From NCBI RefSeq assembly GCF_000718095.1, contig NZ_JOEI01000027.1, positions 62,001-126,000 of the forward strand: a DNA stretch of 64,000 bases, in the 5' to 3' direction. The first letter of the stretch is position 1; the number at the start of each line of letters is the position of its first letter. The notes beneath the pieces were generated by a model. It did not search any database, had not been told where the DNA came from, and worked only from the letters and a program-made list of their open reading frames with translations. The DNA is from Streptomyces scopuliridis RB72 (GTDB taxonomy: Bacteria; Actinomycetota; Actinomycetes; Streptomycetales; Streptomycetaceae). The position numbers were made by a program, and so were the translations under genes. Of this stretch, positions 34,749 through 43,499 are shown one piece after another.

Positions 34749-35415
34749 AGCCGCGCTCCTCCCAGTAGCCGGGCCTGACGTCGGAGGTGACGGAGATCCC
34801 GGAGAGCCACTTCGCCGACTTGTAGAAGTACATCGGCGCCACATAGAGCCGGACCGGACCGCCGTGTGCGTGCCCGATCGGGGCGTCCTTCATCCTGAGC
34901 GCCACCATCACATCGGCGCGGCGGGCCTGCTGGAGGGTGAGGCTCTCGCTGTACGTGCCGTCGAAGCAGGTGAAGCGGACCGCCCCGGCGTCGGGCCGTA
35001 CCCCCGCCGCGTCGAGGAGCCGTGAGAGCCGTACGCCCTCGAAGGGGGTGTGCGGGACGCGCCAGCCGGTGACGCACTGCACATCGTGCACGACCCGGGT
35101 CTGCGGCAGCGCGCGCAGCTCGTCGAGCGTGTACGTGGCGGGCCGGTCGACCAGTCCGTCGACCGTCAGCCGGTAGGTGTCGGGGCCCTTGCGGGGGACG
35201 GAGGCCGCGACCGAGTAGTAGCGGAAGCCGCCGCCGTTGGGCAGCAGTCCGGTCAGACCGGTCGGGTCCTTGTCGGCGGCCGAGCCGAGGAAGGCTTCGA
35301 GACCGCGCTGGAGATACGGCGCCGTGACGAGTCCCGCGGCTCCGAGGCCGAGCATGGAGAGCACCAGGCGCCGTCCTACCGGCGTGCCCTCGGGCTCGGT
35401 TGATTGATGGGTCAC
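34690..35415 (-). CDS. Molybdopterin-dependent oxidoreductase (sulfite oxidase/MsrP fold)
   Basis: This molybdopterin enzyme of 241 aa begins with an Arg-pair and hydrophobic segment (GRRLVLSMLGLGAAGLV), consistent with Tat export or an anchor. The Mo ligand Cys is in VVHDVQCVTGWRVPHTPFEG, and GGPVRLYVAPMYFYKSAKWL is the typical C-terminal segment. The downstream overlapping cytochrome b gene supplies its electron partner. MsrP-type enzymes repair oxidised methionine in the envelope, but other substrates are possible. The GTG start has little ribosome-site support. Confidence 0.9.
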   Translation of the reverse strand: MTHQSTEPEGTPVGRRLVLSMLGLGAAGLVTAPYLQRGLEAFLGSAADKDPTGLTGLLPNGGGFRYYSVAASVPRKGPDTYRLTVDGLVDRPATYTLDELRALPQTRVVHDVQCVTGWRVPHTPFEGVRLSRLLDAAGVRPDAGAVRFTCFDGTYSESLTLQQARRADVMVALRMKDAPIGHAHGGPVRLYVAPMYFYKSAKWLSGISVTSDVRPGYWEERGYDVDAWVGRSNGRGDTPTV

Positions 35416-35426
35416 CCGTCGAGGAG

Positions 35427-35465
35427 AACACCCGCGGCCCCGTGAAGCCAGGGACCGCGGGTGTT
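35427..35465 (-). terminator. Hairpin after the APC permease gene
   Basis: AACACCCGCGG (35427-35437) pairs perfectly with CCGCGGGTGTT (35455-35465), an 11-bp stem with a 17-nt loop. It lies between the APC permease (ends at 35533) and the start of the molybdenum oxidoreductase gene, both on the minus strand. Confidence 0.65.
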
Positions 35466-35473
35466 CGTCACAC

Positions 35474-35507
35474 TTTCGTCAGGAGCGTTCTTTCGTCAGG
35501 AGCGTTC
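35474..35507. repeat. 17-bp direct tandem duplication
   Basis: TTTCGTCAGGAGCGTTC occurs at 35474-35490 and immediately again at 35491-35507, in the short gap between the APC permease stop and the terminator. The copies are identical. No function is apparent. Confidence 0.85.
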
Positions 35508-35532
35508 TGCCGTCCGCCTCTCGGCGGGGGCG

Positions 35533-37080
35533 TCAGACCGCGGCCGTCGTCTCCGACTCGGCCGCCTTCTCCAGTTGGAAGGCCTCGTTGCCGAGCCCGA
35601 TACGGGCGTGCACCTCGGGCTTGACGGAGCGCAGCACCAGCCCGTACACCAGCCCGCCGATCAGCGCGAGAGCGATGATCCCGGGCAGCACCCAGCTGAG
35701 CGCGGAGCCGGGCCCCGACCCGACGAGGATGTCGAAGTCCTTGACGGTGTAGACGGCGATGGTCACCAGCGCGATGCCCGCCAGCCCGGAGGCCACCAGC
35801 CGCGCGGCCTGATGGCGCGCCGCTCCCCGCCGTACGAAGAAGACGATGACGGCGAGGGAGGCCACGGCCATCAGCACGATGACCCCGAGCGCGCCGATGT
35901 TGCCCATCCAGGTGAAGAGATGGAGCACCGGGGCCGTCGGGTCACCGGCCGGCTTGTCGTCGGTGAGGGCGAAGGCCAGGATGACGGCGCCCGAGACCGC
36001 GGACTGCAGCACGGAGCCGGAGGCCGGCGCGCCGCTGGACTTGTTGGTGCGGCCGAAGGCGGCGGGCAGCAGCCCCTCGCGGCCCATCGCGAAGGCGTAG
36101 CGCGCGACGACATTGTGGAAACTGAGCAGCGCGGCGAACATGCCGGTCACGAACAGGACGTGCAGGACGTCGGTGAAGGTGGCGCCCAGCCGGCTCTCGG
36201 TCAGTCCGAAGAGCAGTGCGGGGCCCTGCTCCCCCGCGGCCTTGACGATCGAGCCGGGTCCCGCGGCGACGGTCACCGCCCAGGCGCTGAAGGCCAGGAA
36301 CAGCGCGGCGTAGCCGACGGCCAGGAACATGACACGCGAGACGACGACATGCGGCCGGCTCGTCTCCTCGGCGTAGACCGGGGCCTGTTCGAAGCCGACG
36401 AAGGCGGCGATGCAGAAGCAGAGCGCGGTCCCGAGCCCCGCGCCGGTGAGGGTGTCGGGGTTGAAGGCGGCCATGGACAGCCCCTCCTTGCCCGGATCGG
36501 CGAGGGAGGCGATGTCGAAGATCACGACCAGTGCGCACTCGATGATCAGCAGGACGCCGAGGACCTTGGCGTTGAGGTCTATCTTCAGCCAGCCGAGCAG
36601 ACCGACGATCGCGGCGGCGACGAGCGCCGGGATCCACCAGGCCACGGTCAGATCGAGATAGGTGGCGAAGAGTCCGGAGACCTCGAAGCCGAGGATCCCG
36701 TAGATACCGACCTGCATGGCGCTGTACGCGACGAGGGCGACGAGCGAGGCACCGGCACCGGCGGTCGGGCCGAGACCGCGGGCGATATACGCGTAGAACG
36801 CGCCGGCGTTGTGCACATGCCGGCTCATCTCCGCGTACCCGAAGCTGAACAGCACCAGGACGACGCCGAGAATCACATAGAGCAGGGGCTGGCCGACGAT
36901 GCCCATGACACCGAAGACCGTGGGCATGACGCCCGCGACGACGAGCATCGGCGCGCTCGCGGCGAGCACGGAAAGCAGCAGGCCCACCGTGCCGAGCCGG
37001 CCGGCGCGCAGCGCCCGTTCCTGCCCTTTGTACGTATTGATCTCGTTGAGTTCGCTCGTGCTGGGTCTGCCCGTCGACAT
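35533..37080 (-). CDS. APC family amino acid/polyamine permease
   Basis: This protein of 515 aa has about 12 membrane segments. The first reads LLLSVLAASAPMLVVAGVMP. Then come YAEMSRHVHNAGAFYAYIARGLGP, GFEQAPVYAEETSRPHVVVSR and YAFAMGREGLLPAAFGRTN, all typical of the APC superfamily. It imports an amino acid or amine; the substrate is not predictable. It is followed by a short gap holding a 17-bp direct duplication and a terminator hairpin. The upstream neighbour is a tetratricopeptide-like gene 33 nt away on the same strand, so they may be co-transcribed. Confidence 0.92.
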   Translation of the reverse strand: MSTGRPSTSELNEINTYKGQERALRAGRLGTVGLLLSVLAASAPMLVVAGVMPTVFGVMGIVGQPLLYVILGVVLVLFSFGYAEMSRHVHNAGAFYAYIARGLGPTAGAGASLVALVAYSAMQVGIYGILGFEVSGLFATYLDLTVAWWIPALVAAAIVGLLGWLKIDLNAKVLGVLLIIECALVVIFDIASLADPGKEGLSMAAFNPDTLTGAGLGTALCFCIAAFVGFEQAPVYAEETSRPHVVVSRVMFLAVGYAALFLAFSAWAVTVAAGPGSIVKAAGEQGPALLFGLTESRLGATFTDVLHVLFVTGMFAALLSFHNVVARYAFAMGREGLLPAAFGRTNKSSGAPASGSVLQSAVSGAVILAFALTDDKPAGDPTAPVLHLFTWMGNIGALGVIVLMAVASLAVIVFFVRRGAARHQAARLVASGLAGIALVTIAVYTVKDFDILVGSGPGSALSWVLPGIIALALIGGLVYGLVLRSVKPEVHARIGLGNEAFQLEKAAESETTAAV

Positions 37081-37113
37081 GACAGGGTGGTCCTTTCGGA
37101 ATGCGGTGGTGAC

Positions 37114-38076
37114 TCAGGCGGAGCCGAGCGCGGCGTTGCGCGCGGCGAGGAACGCTTTGTGGGGGTCCCGGTCGGGATATGACCAGGGGGCTGGGGTGAT
37201 GTGCGGGCCGATCCGCTGGAACAGCGCGGCGGCCTCGGCGAACCGCCCGTCGTGGAACTGGGCGTGGGCGAGGAAGTTGAGGTCGACCCGGCCGCGCGGA
37301 TGCTCCTCGGACTCCCACTCCAGCCACCAGTCGAAGGCGGTCTTGAGCACCTGGCGGGCGCGGCGTCCGGTCCAGTGGGCGGAGGCCGCGGGGTTGCCGG
37401 GTTCCTGTCCGGCGGAGGCGAGAACGCGGTAGCGCTCGGCGTGGGCGACCACGGGCAGGATCGCGAGCGGTGAGTCGGCGGGGGCCTGTTCGGCGGCCCA
37501 GGAGGCGAAGTCGTACACCTCGTGCAACGGGTCCTGGCCGGCGTCGGGATGGCGCTCCGCGAGCCGCGCCGCCATCAGATGATGCGCGTGGTGATGGTCC
37601 GGATGCCGGGTTCTGACCTCGTCGAAGAGCTGTGAGGTCTCTTCCTCCGTGCCGAGCGTACGGGCGAGCAGCAGCAGTCCGAGCCAGGGCGTGGGATCGG
37701 CCGGGGCCCGCCGGATGGCATCGCGGCAGGCGTCCCGCGCGCGCTGTTCCTTCTCTTTGCCGCGCAGTACGCCGACGACGGTGGCGCAGGCGAGCAGGGT
37801 GGCCGCGTCGGCGCTCTCCGGTTCGGCGAGCAGCCAGTCCCGGGTCCAGGCGGCGGCGCCGGAGGCCCGGGCGAGGACGACGACGCGGTGGCCCCGCCGG
37901 TCCCAGTCGTCGCCGGTCTCGGCGAGCAGGGTGCGCGCCTCGGACCAGCGGCCCTGGGCCAGCTGGTCTCGTACGGCGCCGAGTCGGGCGTCATCAAGGG
38001 CCGGATCGAAGAACTGGCCGGAGCGGGAGCCCCGTCTTCGTGAGCGGCCCAGGGGTGGTGGCGGAGGCGGGGACAT
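37114..38076 (-). CDS. Hypothetical TPR-like helical protein
   Basis: This protein of 320 aa starts MSPPPPPPLGRSRRRG. After this proline and arginine-rich start the rest is made of helical pairs resembling tetratricopeptide repeats: VRDQLAQGRWSEARTLLAET, ARDACRDAIRRAPADPTPWLG and FLAHAQFHDGRFAEAAALFQ. No enzyme motif or signal peptide is visible. The ATG at 38074-38076 is 9 nt from GGAGG. It sits upstream of the APC permease on the same strand. The function is unknown. The 232 bp before it show no further gene. Confidence 0.75.
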   Translation of the reverse strand: MSPPPPPPLGRSRRRGSRSGQFFDPALDDARLGAVRDQLAQGRWSEARTLLAETGDDWDRRGHRVVVLARASGAAAWTRDWLLAEPESADAATLLACATVVGVLRGKEKEQRARDACRDAIRRAPADPTPWLGLLLLARTLGTEEETSQLFDEVRTRHPDHHHAHHLMAARLAERHPDAGQDPLHEVYDFASWAAEQAPADSPLAILPVVAHAERYRVLASAGQEPGNPAASAHWTGRRARQVLKTAFDWWLEWESEEHPRGRVDLNFLAHAQFHDGRFAEAAALFQRIGPHITPAPWSYPDRDPHKAFLAARNAALGSA

Positions 38077-38308
38077 CCGCGGGAATCCTCCAGGGCACAT
38101 GAACGAGCGATGATCGCGGACAGCCAACCGGTAGGCAACGCTTTCCGTCAAGGGCTGCCTTGATGCGAAGTGCGCCAACTGTCCAGCCGTCCCGCACCGT
38201 TGATCCCTCTTTGCACCCCGGGGCCTCACCTCGTATGTGACCCGGTTTCAGCTGCTGAGGCCCAGCTCGGACGGGTATTGGCCGCACTGCCCGCCCGCCT
38301 GCCCTCCG

Positions 38309-39967
38309 TTACCGGACGGCTTTCGCCGCCGCCCGGCCCGCCGTACGGCCCGAGAAGATACAGCCGCCGAGGAATGTGCCCTCCAGGGAGCGGTAGCCGT
38401 GCACGCCACCGCCGCCGAAGCCGGCCGCCTCGCCCGCCGCGTAGACGCCGGGCAGCGGCGCGCCCGCCGCGGTCAGGACGCGGGAGGACAGATCGGTCTC
38501 CAGGCCGCCGAGCGACTTACGGGTCAGGATGTTCAGCCGTACGGCGATCAGCGGGCCCGCCTGGGGGTCGAGCAGGCGGTGCGGGGCGGCCGTACGGATC
38601 AGCTTGTCGCCCAGATACTTCCGGGCGCCCCGGACCGCCATGACCTGGAGGTCCTTGGTGAAGGGGTTGGCGATCTCGCGGTCGCGCGCGGTGATCTCGC
38701 GGCGCAGCCCGTCCTCGTCGATCAGCCCTTCCCCGGTGAGGGCGTTCATGCCGCGCACGAGCGCGCTCAGGTCCTTCTCCACGACGAAGTCGGCGCCGTT
38801 GTCCATGAACGCCTTGACCGGGCCCGGGACATCGGCGCGCGCCCGTCCGATCACCCCGCGGACCGACTTCCCGGTCAGATCGGGGTTCTGCTCGGAGCCC
38901 GAGAGCGCGAACTCCTTGCCGATGATGCGCTGGTCGAGGACGAACCAGGTGTACTCGTGGCCGGAGCGCATGATGTGCTCCAGCGTGCCGAGCGTGTCGA
39001 AGCCGGGGAAGAGCGGTACGGGCAGCCGCCGGCCGCGCGCGTCCAGCCAGAGCGAGGACGGGCCGGGCAGGATACGGATGCCGTGCCTGGCCCAGATCGG
39101 GTTCCAGTTCTCGATGCCCTCGGTGTAGTGCCACATCCGGTCCCGGTTGATGTGCCGGGCGCCCACCGCCTCCGTGATGCCGAGCATCAGTCCGTCGACG
39201 TGCGCGGGCACGCCCGAGAGCATCTTCTTCGGCGGCGTGCCGAGCCGCTCGGGCCACTGGGCGCGTACCAGCTCGTGGTTGCCGCCGATGCCGCCCGAAG
39301 TGACGATCACCGCCTGCGCCTTGAACGTGAAGGCGCCGGTGACCGTACGGCTGCTCGCGGTGCCGCGAACGGCCTCGCTCGGCTCCAGGATCTCGCCGCT
39401 CACGGTGTCCACCACGCCCGCGGTGGTGGCGAGGGCGGTGACGCGGTGCCGGAAGCGGAACGTCACGAGCCCCTTCGCGACCCCCGCGCGCACCCGCCGC
39501 TCGAACGGCTCGACCACCCCGGGCCCGGTGCCCCAGGTGATGTGGAAGCGCGGCACGGAATTGCCGTGTCCGGTCGCGTCGTACCCGCCGCGCTCCGCCC
39601 AGCCCACCACCGGGAAGAACCGCATGCCCTGCCCATGCAGCCAGGCCCGCTTCTCGCCCGCCGCGAAGTCGACATACGCCTCGGCCCACTTGCGCGGCCA
39701 GTGGTCGTCCTCGGGGCGGTCGAACCCCGCCGTACCGAGCCAGTCCTGAAGGGCCAGCTCCCGGCTGTCCTTGATCCGCAGCCGGCGCTGCTCGGGCGAG
39801 TCCACGAAGAAGAGGCCGCCGAAGGACCAGTGCGCCTGTCCGCCGATCGACCGCTCGGGCTCCTGGTCGAGGACGATCACGGAGCGGCCCGCGTCCACCA
39901 GCTCGGCGGTGGCGACCAGGCCCGCGAGCCCCGCCCCGATCACGATCACATCAGCGTCGTTCGCCAT
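38309..39967 (-). CDS. FAD-binding dehydrogenase (fumarate reductase/ketosteroid dehydrogenase-like)
   Basis: This flavoprotein has 552 aa. The dinucleotide motif is VIVIGAGLAGLVATAELVDAG at the N-terminus, followed by LDQEPERSIGGQAHWSFGG. FAD contact segments are AVIVTSGGIGGNHELVRAQW and the C-terminal GVYAAGEAAGFGGGGVHGYR and LEGTFLGGCIFSGRTAG. This is the fumarate reductase/succinate dehydrogenase flavoprotein fold of the group annotated simply as FAD-binding dehydrogenase. The substrate is unknown, though steroid-like ketones are a family precedent. I chose the second ATG (39967) with GAAGGA 8 nt upstream. It is a single gene divergent from the NUDIX gene. Confidence 0.88.
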   Translation of the reverse strand: MANDADVIVIGAGLAGLVATAELVDAGRSVIVLDQEPERSIGGQAHWSFGGLFFVDSPEQRRLRIKDSRELALQDWLGTAGFDRPEDDHWPRKWAEAYVDFAAGEKRAWLHGQGMRFFPVVGWAERGGYDATGHGNSVPRFHITWGTGPGVVEPFERRVRAGVAKGLVTFRFRHRVTALATTAGVVDTVSGEILEPSEAVRGTASSRTVTGAFTFKAQAVIVTSGGIGGNHELVRAQWPERLGTPPKKMLSGVPAHVDGLMLGITEAVGARHINRDRMWHYTEGIENWNPIWARHGIRILPGPSSLWLDARGRRLPVPLFPGFDTLGTLEHIMRSGHEYTWFVLDQRIIGKEFALSGSEQNPDLTGKSVRGVIGRARADVPGPVKAFMDNGADFVVEKDLSALVRGMNALTGEGLIDEDGLRREITARDREIANPFTKDLQVMAVRGARKYLGDKLIRTAAPHRLLDPQAGPLIAVRLNILTRKSLGGLETDLSSRVLTAAGAPLPGVYAAGEAAGFGGGGVHGYRSLEGTFLGGCIFSGRTAGRAAAKAVR

Positions 39968-40064
39968 GGCTGCCATCCTTCACGGGCGGGATCGGTTGGG
40001 CCCTGTACGGGTGGTCCGATCTTCCGTACGCGCGAGTAACGCGTCAACTGGTTGGATGGCGTGT

Positions 40065-40589
40065 ATGAGCGCTGCTGACGAGATCCTGGACATCGTCGAC
40101 GAAGACGACCGCGTCGTCGGGCGGGCGCCACGCGGCGAGGTGTACGCGCGGGGCCTGCGCCATCGCGCCGTCTTCGTGCTCGCGCGGGACGCGGAGGACC
40201 GGATCTTCGTCCATCGCAGAACCCCGGTGAAGCTGATCTTCCCCTCGCTGTACGACATGTTCGTGGGCGGTGTCGTCGGCGCGGGCGAGAGCTATGACGA
40301 GGCGGCGCTGCGGGAGGCCGAGGAGGAGCTGGGCGTGTCGGGGCTGCCCCGGCCCGTACCGCTGTTCACGTTTCTGTACGAGTCCGCGGACGGGACCGGG
40401 AGCTGGTGGTCGCGGGTGTACGAGGTGCGCTGCACGCTGCCGGTGCGCCCGCAGGAGGAGGAGGTCGCCTGGCACGACTTCCTCCCGGAGACGGAGCTGG
40501 AGCGCCGGCTCGGACAGGGCCCGGATGGCTGGAAGTGGGCGCCGGACGGGCTCGCGGCGTACGAACGGCTCCGCGCGCCGCGCGCGTAG
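40065..40589 (+). CDS. NUDIX hydrolase
   Basis: This Nudix enzyme of 174 aa has the box GGVVGAGESYDEAALREAEE followed by ELGV, fitting G-x5-E-x7-R-E-U-x-E-E-x-G-U. The N-terminus MSAADEILDIVDEDDRVVGR and the segment GEVYARGLRHRAVFVLARD resemble the isopentenyl-diphosphate isomerase-like subgroup of Nudix proteins. It hydrolyses a nucleoside diphosphate derivative of unknown identity. An ATG three codons upstream (40056) is an alternative start. A small DUF202-like membrane gene follows 10 nt after its stop. Confidence 0.9.
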   Translation: MSAADEILDIVDEDDRVVGRAPRGEVYARGLRHRAVFVLARDAEDRIFVHRRTPVKLIFPSLYDMFVGGVVGAGESYDEAALREAEEELGVSGLPRPVPLFTFLYESADGTGSWWSRVYEVRCTLPVRPQEEEVAWHDFLPETELERRLGQGPDGWKWAPDGLAAYERLRAPRA

Positions 40590-40599
40590 GGTGCGGTAC

Positions 40600-40992
40600 G
40601 TGAGCGACTTTCTGCGCGGCCTGCGGCTGTGGTTCACGCCCCGGCGCGTCGCCGAGGAGGGCGAGACCCCCGACTACCGCTTCTCGCTCGCCAATGAGCG
40701 CACCTTCCTGGCCTGGATCCGCACGGCGCTCGCGCTGGTGGGCGGCGGGTTCGCGGTCGATCAGTTCCTGCCGGACCTGCGCTGGGGGGTACGGGTCGGG
40801 CTCGCGGTGGCGCTGCTCGCGGCGGGCGCGTTCTGCGCGCTGCGCGCGGTCAATCACTGGGTGCGCTGCGAGCGGGCAATGCGGCGCAAGGAGGATCTGC
40901 CCGTCTCCGTGTTTCCGACGCTGCTGAGTCTGGCGGTGGGGCTGGTCGCCGTCGCGATGCTGGTCATCGTGGTGCTGGGGCGGGCCGGCTGA
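40600..40992 (+). CDS. DUF202/YidH family membrane protein
   Basis: This protein of 130 aa has three membrane segments. RFSLANERTFLAWIRTALAL is the DUF202 signature, followed by GLAVALLAAGAFCALRAVNH and LLSLAVGLVAVAMLVIVVLG. The GTG at 40600 was chosen; a GTG at 40591 is in frame. Its TGA overlaps the ATG of the next gene (TGATG), so the two small membrane proteins are made as a pair. The function of this family is unknown. Confidence 0.88.
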   Translation: MSDFLRGLRLWFTPRRVAEEGETPDYRFSLANERTFLAWIRTALALVGGGFAVDQFLPDLRWGVRVGLAVALLAAGAFCALRAVNHWVRCERAMRRKEDLPVSVFPTLLSLAVGLVAVAMLVIVVLGRAG

Positions 40993-41327
40993 TGGCCGCG
41001 CCTCCCGGGGACGCGGGCGGGGCCCCGGCCCGGGATCCGGGGCTCCAGCCCGAGCGGACCCGGCTGGCCTGGCGGCGTACGACACTCTCCTGCACGGTGG
41101 TCGCCGTTCTCGCGGCCCGGCAGGCGATCCATGGCGGCGCCACGGCCGCCGGAGTGGCCGGCGCCGCGCTCAGCGCCCTGGTCTGGCTCGCCTTCCTGGG
41201 CGTGGCGCACCGCCGCACGCTGGCGCTGGACGCCGCCGCGCCGGGGCCGCTGACGGTGCGCGCGGCGATCGCCACGACGGGCTGCACGATCCTGCTGGCC
41301 CTGTTCGCGTTGGCGGTGCTGGCCTGA
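40992..41327 (+). CDS. DUF202 family membrane protein (second of a coupled pair)
   Basis: This protein of 111 aa has the DUF202-type start LQPERTRLAWRRTTLSCTVV and then two more hydrophobic segments, GVAGAALSALVWLAFLGVAH and TTGCTILLALFALAVLA. It is translated directly from the preceding DUF202 gene by a 1-nt stop-start overlap, suggesting a heteromeric membrane complex. The role is unknown. Confidence 0.87.
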   Translation: MAAPPGDAGGAPARDPGLQPERTRLAWRRTTLSCTVVAVLAARQAIHGGATAAGVAGAALSALVWLAFLGVAHRRTLALDAAAPGPLTVRAAIATTGCTILLALFALAVLA

Positions 41328-41432
41328 AGGGCCGGCCTGAACGTACGGGCCCGACGGTACGGCGACGCCACCTGGCGTGCCGTCAGCTGGCAGGCTCGGA
41401 GCGACCGTTCGCCCGTGAGCCAGGGGACCCCG

Positions 41433-42344
41433 ATGCCTGCCACCGATCCATATCTCGTCCGACTGGCACCCGAGGTGCACGCCTATGTCCAGCCGGACGG
41501 CGGCTGGTGCCTCAACAACGCCGGTTTCGTCAGCGACGGCGAGACGACGCTCCTCATCGACACCGCCGCCACCGAACACCGCGCGCTGCTGCTGCGTGAG
41601 GCGATCCTGGCGACCGGCGTCCCCCTCCCCCGTATCGTCGTCAATACGCACCACCACGGCGATCACACCTACGGCAACGGCCTGTTCGTGCCCGAGGCGA
41701 CCGTCATCGGCCATGCCACCTGCCGCGACGAGCAGTCCGCCGCCGGTCATGAAATCCGGCTGGTCTGGCCGGGGACTGGTTTCGGCGACATCCGGATCAC
41801 GCTCCCGACCATGACCTACCACGACCGCCTGACCCTCCATGCGGGCGGGACCGAGGCGCGGGTGATCCACCCGGGCGTGGCGCACACCCGGGGCGACTCG
41901 ATCGTGCATCTGCCGGAGCGTGGCATCGTCTTCACCGGCGATCTGGTCTTCAACGGCGGTACGCCGTTCGTCTCCGCGGGCTCGCTGCGCGGATCCCTGC
42001 GGGCGCTGGATCTGCTGCGCTCGCTGGACGCGAGCGTCGTCGTACCGGGGCACGGTCCGGTCACCGACCCGTCGGTGTTCGACGCGACGGAGGACTATCT
42101 GCGGTACGTGACCGATCTGGCGCTGGAGGGCCACGCCAAGGGCCTCACCCCGCTGGAGACGGCGCGCACGGCCGATCTCGGGGAGTTCGCCGCGCTGCGG
42201 GAGAGCGAGCGGCTGGTGGGCAATCTGCACCGGGCGTACGCCGAGCTGGACGGGCTGCCGGAGGGCTCGCCGCTGGATCCGGTCACCGTCTTCACCGATA
42301 TCGCCGCGATGAACGGCGGCGCGCTCCCGGCCTGCGACGCCTGA
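41433..42344 (+). CDS. MBL fold metallo-hydrolase
   Basis: This metallo-beta-lactamase fold protein of about 303 aa has the metal motif NTHHHGDHTYGN, later HPGVAHTRGDSIVHLPERG, the bridging Asp in VFTGDLVFNGGTP and VVPGHGPVTDPS. It resembles glyoxalase II-like or quinoprotein relay hydrolases of the group with HHHGDHTYGNGLF. I preferred the ATG at 41433, 5 nt from AGGGGA, over a GTG at 41415. It is cytoplasmic, with no signal peptide. It lies just upstream of the kinase and acyl-CoA dehydrogenase operon but ends before the operator at 42393. Confidence 0.88.
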   Translation: MPATDPYLVRLAPEVHAYVQPDGGWCLNNAGFVSDGETTLLIDTAATEHRALLLREAILATGVPLPRIVVNTHHHGDHTYGNGLFVPEATVIGHATCRDEQSAAGHEIRLVWPGTGFGDIRITLPTMTYHDRLTLHAGGTEARVIHPGVAHTRGDSIVHLPERGIVFTGDLVFNGGTPFVSAGSLRGSLRALDLLRSLDASVVVPGHGPVTDPSVFDATEDYLRYVTDLALEGHAKGLTPLETARTADLGEFAALRESERLVGNLHRAYAELDGLPEGSPLDPVTVFTDIAAMNGGALPACDA

Positions 42345-42392
42345 CCGGTCCCGGGCCCCGGCACCGACAGGGACCAGGCCCCGCACTGGACG

Positions 42393-42412
42393 ACATACCG
42401 ACTGGTCGGCAT
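42393..42412. promoter_or_regulatory. Candidate TetR operator before the kinase/ACAD operon
   Basis: ACATACCGACTGGTCGGCAT is a near-palindrome (CCGAC and GTCGG arms around a 2-bp centre), 46 bp upstream of the phosphotransferase ATG. The first ten bases, ACATACCGAC, are identical to the reverse strand of the site at 48307-48324 before the SDR-TetR operon. Confidence 0.6.
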
Positions 42413-42458
42413 CATGAGTCATCAGGATCGGCCACGACCGCCCACGGAGGTACGCACG

Positions 42459-43490
42459 ATGAGCCCAGTCCCCCCGCCAGGACTAGATCCCGAGCAGCTG
42501 CGCGGCCATCTCGACCGCGCGTTTCCCGGCCTGGTGAGCGGACCGCTCGACGCGCGGCTGATCGAGGGCGGCCGGTCGAATCTGACGTACACCGTCACCG
42601 ATTCCGCCGATCCCGCCCACCGCTGGGTGGTCCGCAGGCCCCCGCTCGGCCATGTGCTGGCCACCGCGCACGACATGAAGCGCGAGTACCGCGTGATCGA
42701 GGCGCTGTATCCGACGGCCGTGCCGGTGCCCGAGCCACTGCTGCTCTGTGAGGACGAGTCCGTGCTCGGCGCGCCCTTCTACGTCATGGAGTATGTGGCG
42801 GGCACGCCGTACCGCACGGCCGAACAGCTCGCCCCGCTCGGCCCCGAGCGCACCCGCGCCGCCGTCCTGGCGCTGGTCAACACGCTGGTCGAGCTGCATG
42901 CCGTCGATCCCGTGGCGGTCGGGCTCGCCGGCTTCGGCCGCCCCGACGGCTTCCTCGACCGGCAGCTGCGCCGCTGGGGCAAGCAGCTCGACGCCTCCCG
43001 CGACCGCGAGCTGGCCGGTATCGACGAGCTGCACGCGGCCCTCGGCCGGTCGCTGCCCGGCTCCCCGGCGCCCACCGTGATCCATGGCGACTACCGGCTC
43101 GACAATGTCCTGCTGGGCGAGGACGACCGGATCAAGGCGGTACTGGACTGGGAGATGTCCACGCTCGGCGATCCGCTCACCGACCTGGGGCTGCTGGTGA
43201 TGTACAGCGCGCGCCTGGAGCTGACGGGGTCGCCGATCAGTACGACCGCCGGGGCCGCCGGCCACCCCGCGCCCGCCGAACTGATCGAGCGGTACGCCGC
43301 GGGCTCGGGCCGGGACACCTCGGCGATCTCCTGGTACACGGCGTTCGCCTGGTTCAAGCTCGCCGTGATCCTGGAGGGCATCCACTACCGCTACACCCTG
43401 GGCCAGACCGTGGGCCCCGGCTTCGACCGGATCGGCGCTCTCGTCCCCGTCTTCATCCAGCACGGCCTCACCACCCTCCAGGAAGGCTGA
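42459..43490 (+). CDS. APH-fold phosphotransferase (ACAD10/11- or LvaA-like kinase)
   Basis: This kinase of 343 aa has the aminoglycoside phosphotransferase fold: WVVRRPPLGHVLATAHDMKR and EYRVIEAL at the N-lobe, FYVMEYVAGTPY as hinge, VIHGDYRLDNVLLGEDDRIK for the catalytic loop, and VLDWEMSTLGDPLTDLGLL with the metal Asp. The pairing with an acyl-CoA dehydrogenase-like gene 9 nt downstream matches ACAD10/11 and bacterial LvaA/LvaC, where the kinase phosphorylates 4-hydroxyacyl-CoA. That substrate is an inference from family and context, not antibiotic resistance. The ATG is 7 nt from GGAGGT. Confidence 0.88.
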   Translation: MSPVPPPGLDPEQLRGHLDRAFPGLVSGPLDARLIEGGRSNLTYTVTDSADPAHRWVVRRPPLGHVLATAHDMKREYRVIEALYPTAVPVPEPLLLCEDESVLGAPFYVMEYVAGTPYRTAEQLAPLGPERTRAAVLALVNTLVELHAVDPVAVGLAGFGRPDGFLDRQLRRWGKQLDASRDRELAGIDELHAALGRSLPGSPAPTVIHGDYRLDNVLLGEDDRIKAVLDWEMSTLGDPLTDLGLLVMYSARLELTGSPISTTAGAAGHPAPAELIERYAAGSGRDTSAISWYTAFAWFKLAVILEGIHYRYTLGQTVGPGFDRIGALVPVFIQHGLTTLQEG

Positions 43491-43499
43491 GTACCCCTC

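Noticed and set aside
42459..43490. Aminoglycoside resistance gene
   Set aside because: The fold is shared, but the operon with an acyl-CoA dehydrogenase and the ACAD10/11-like pattern point to acyl-CoA metabolism.
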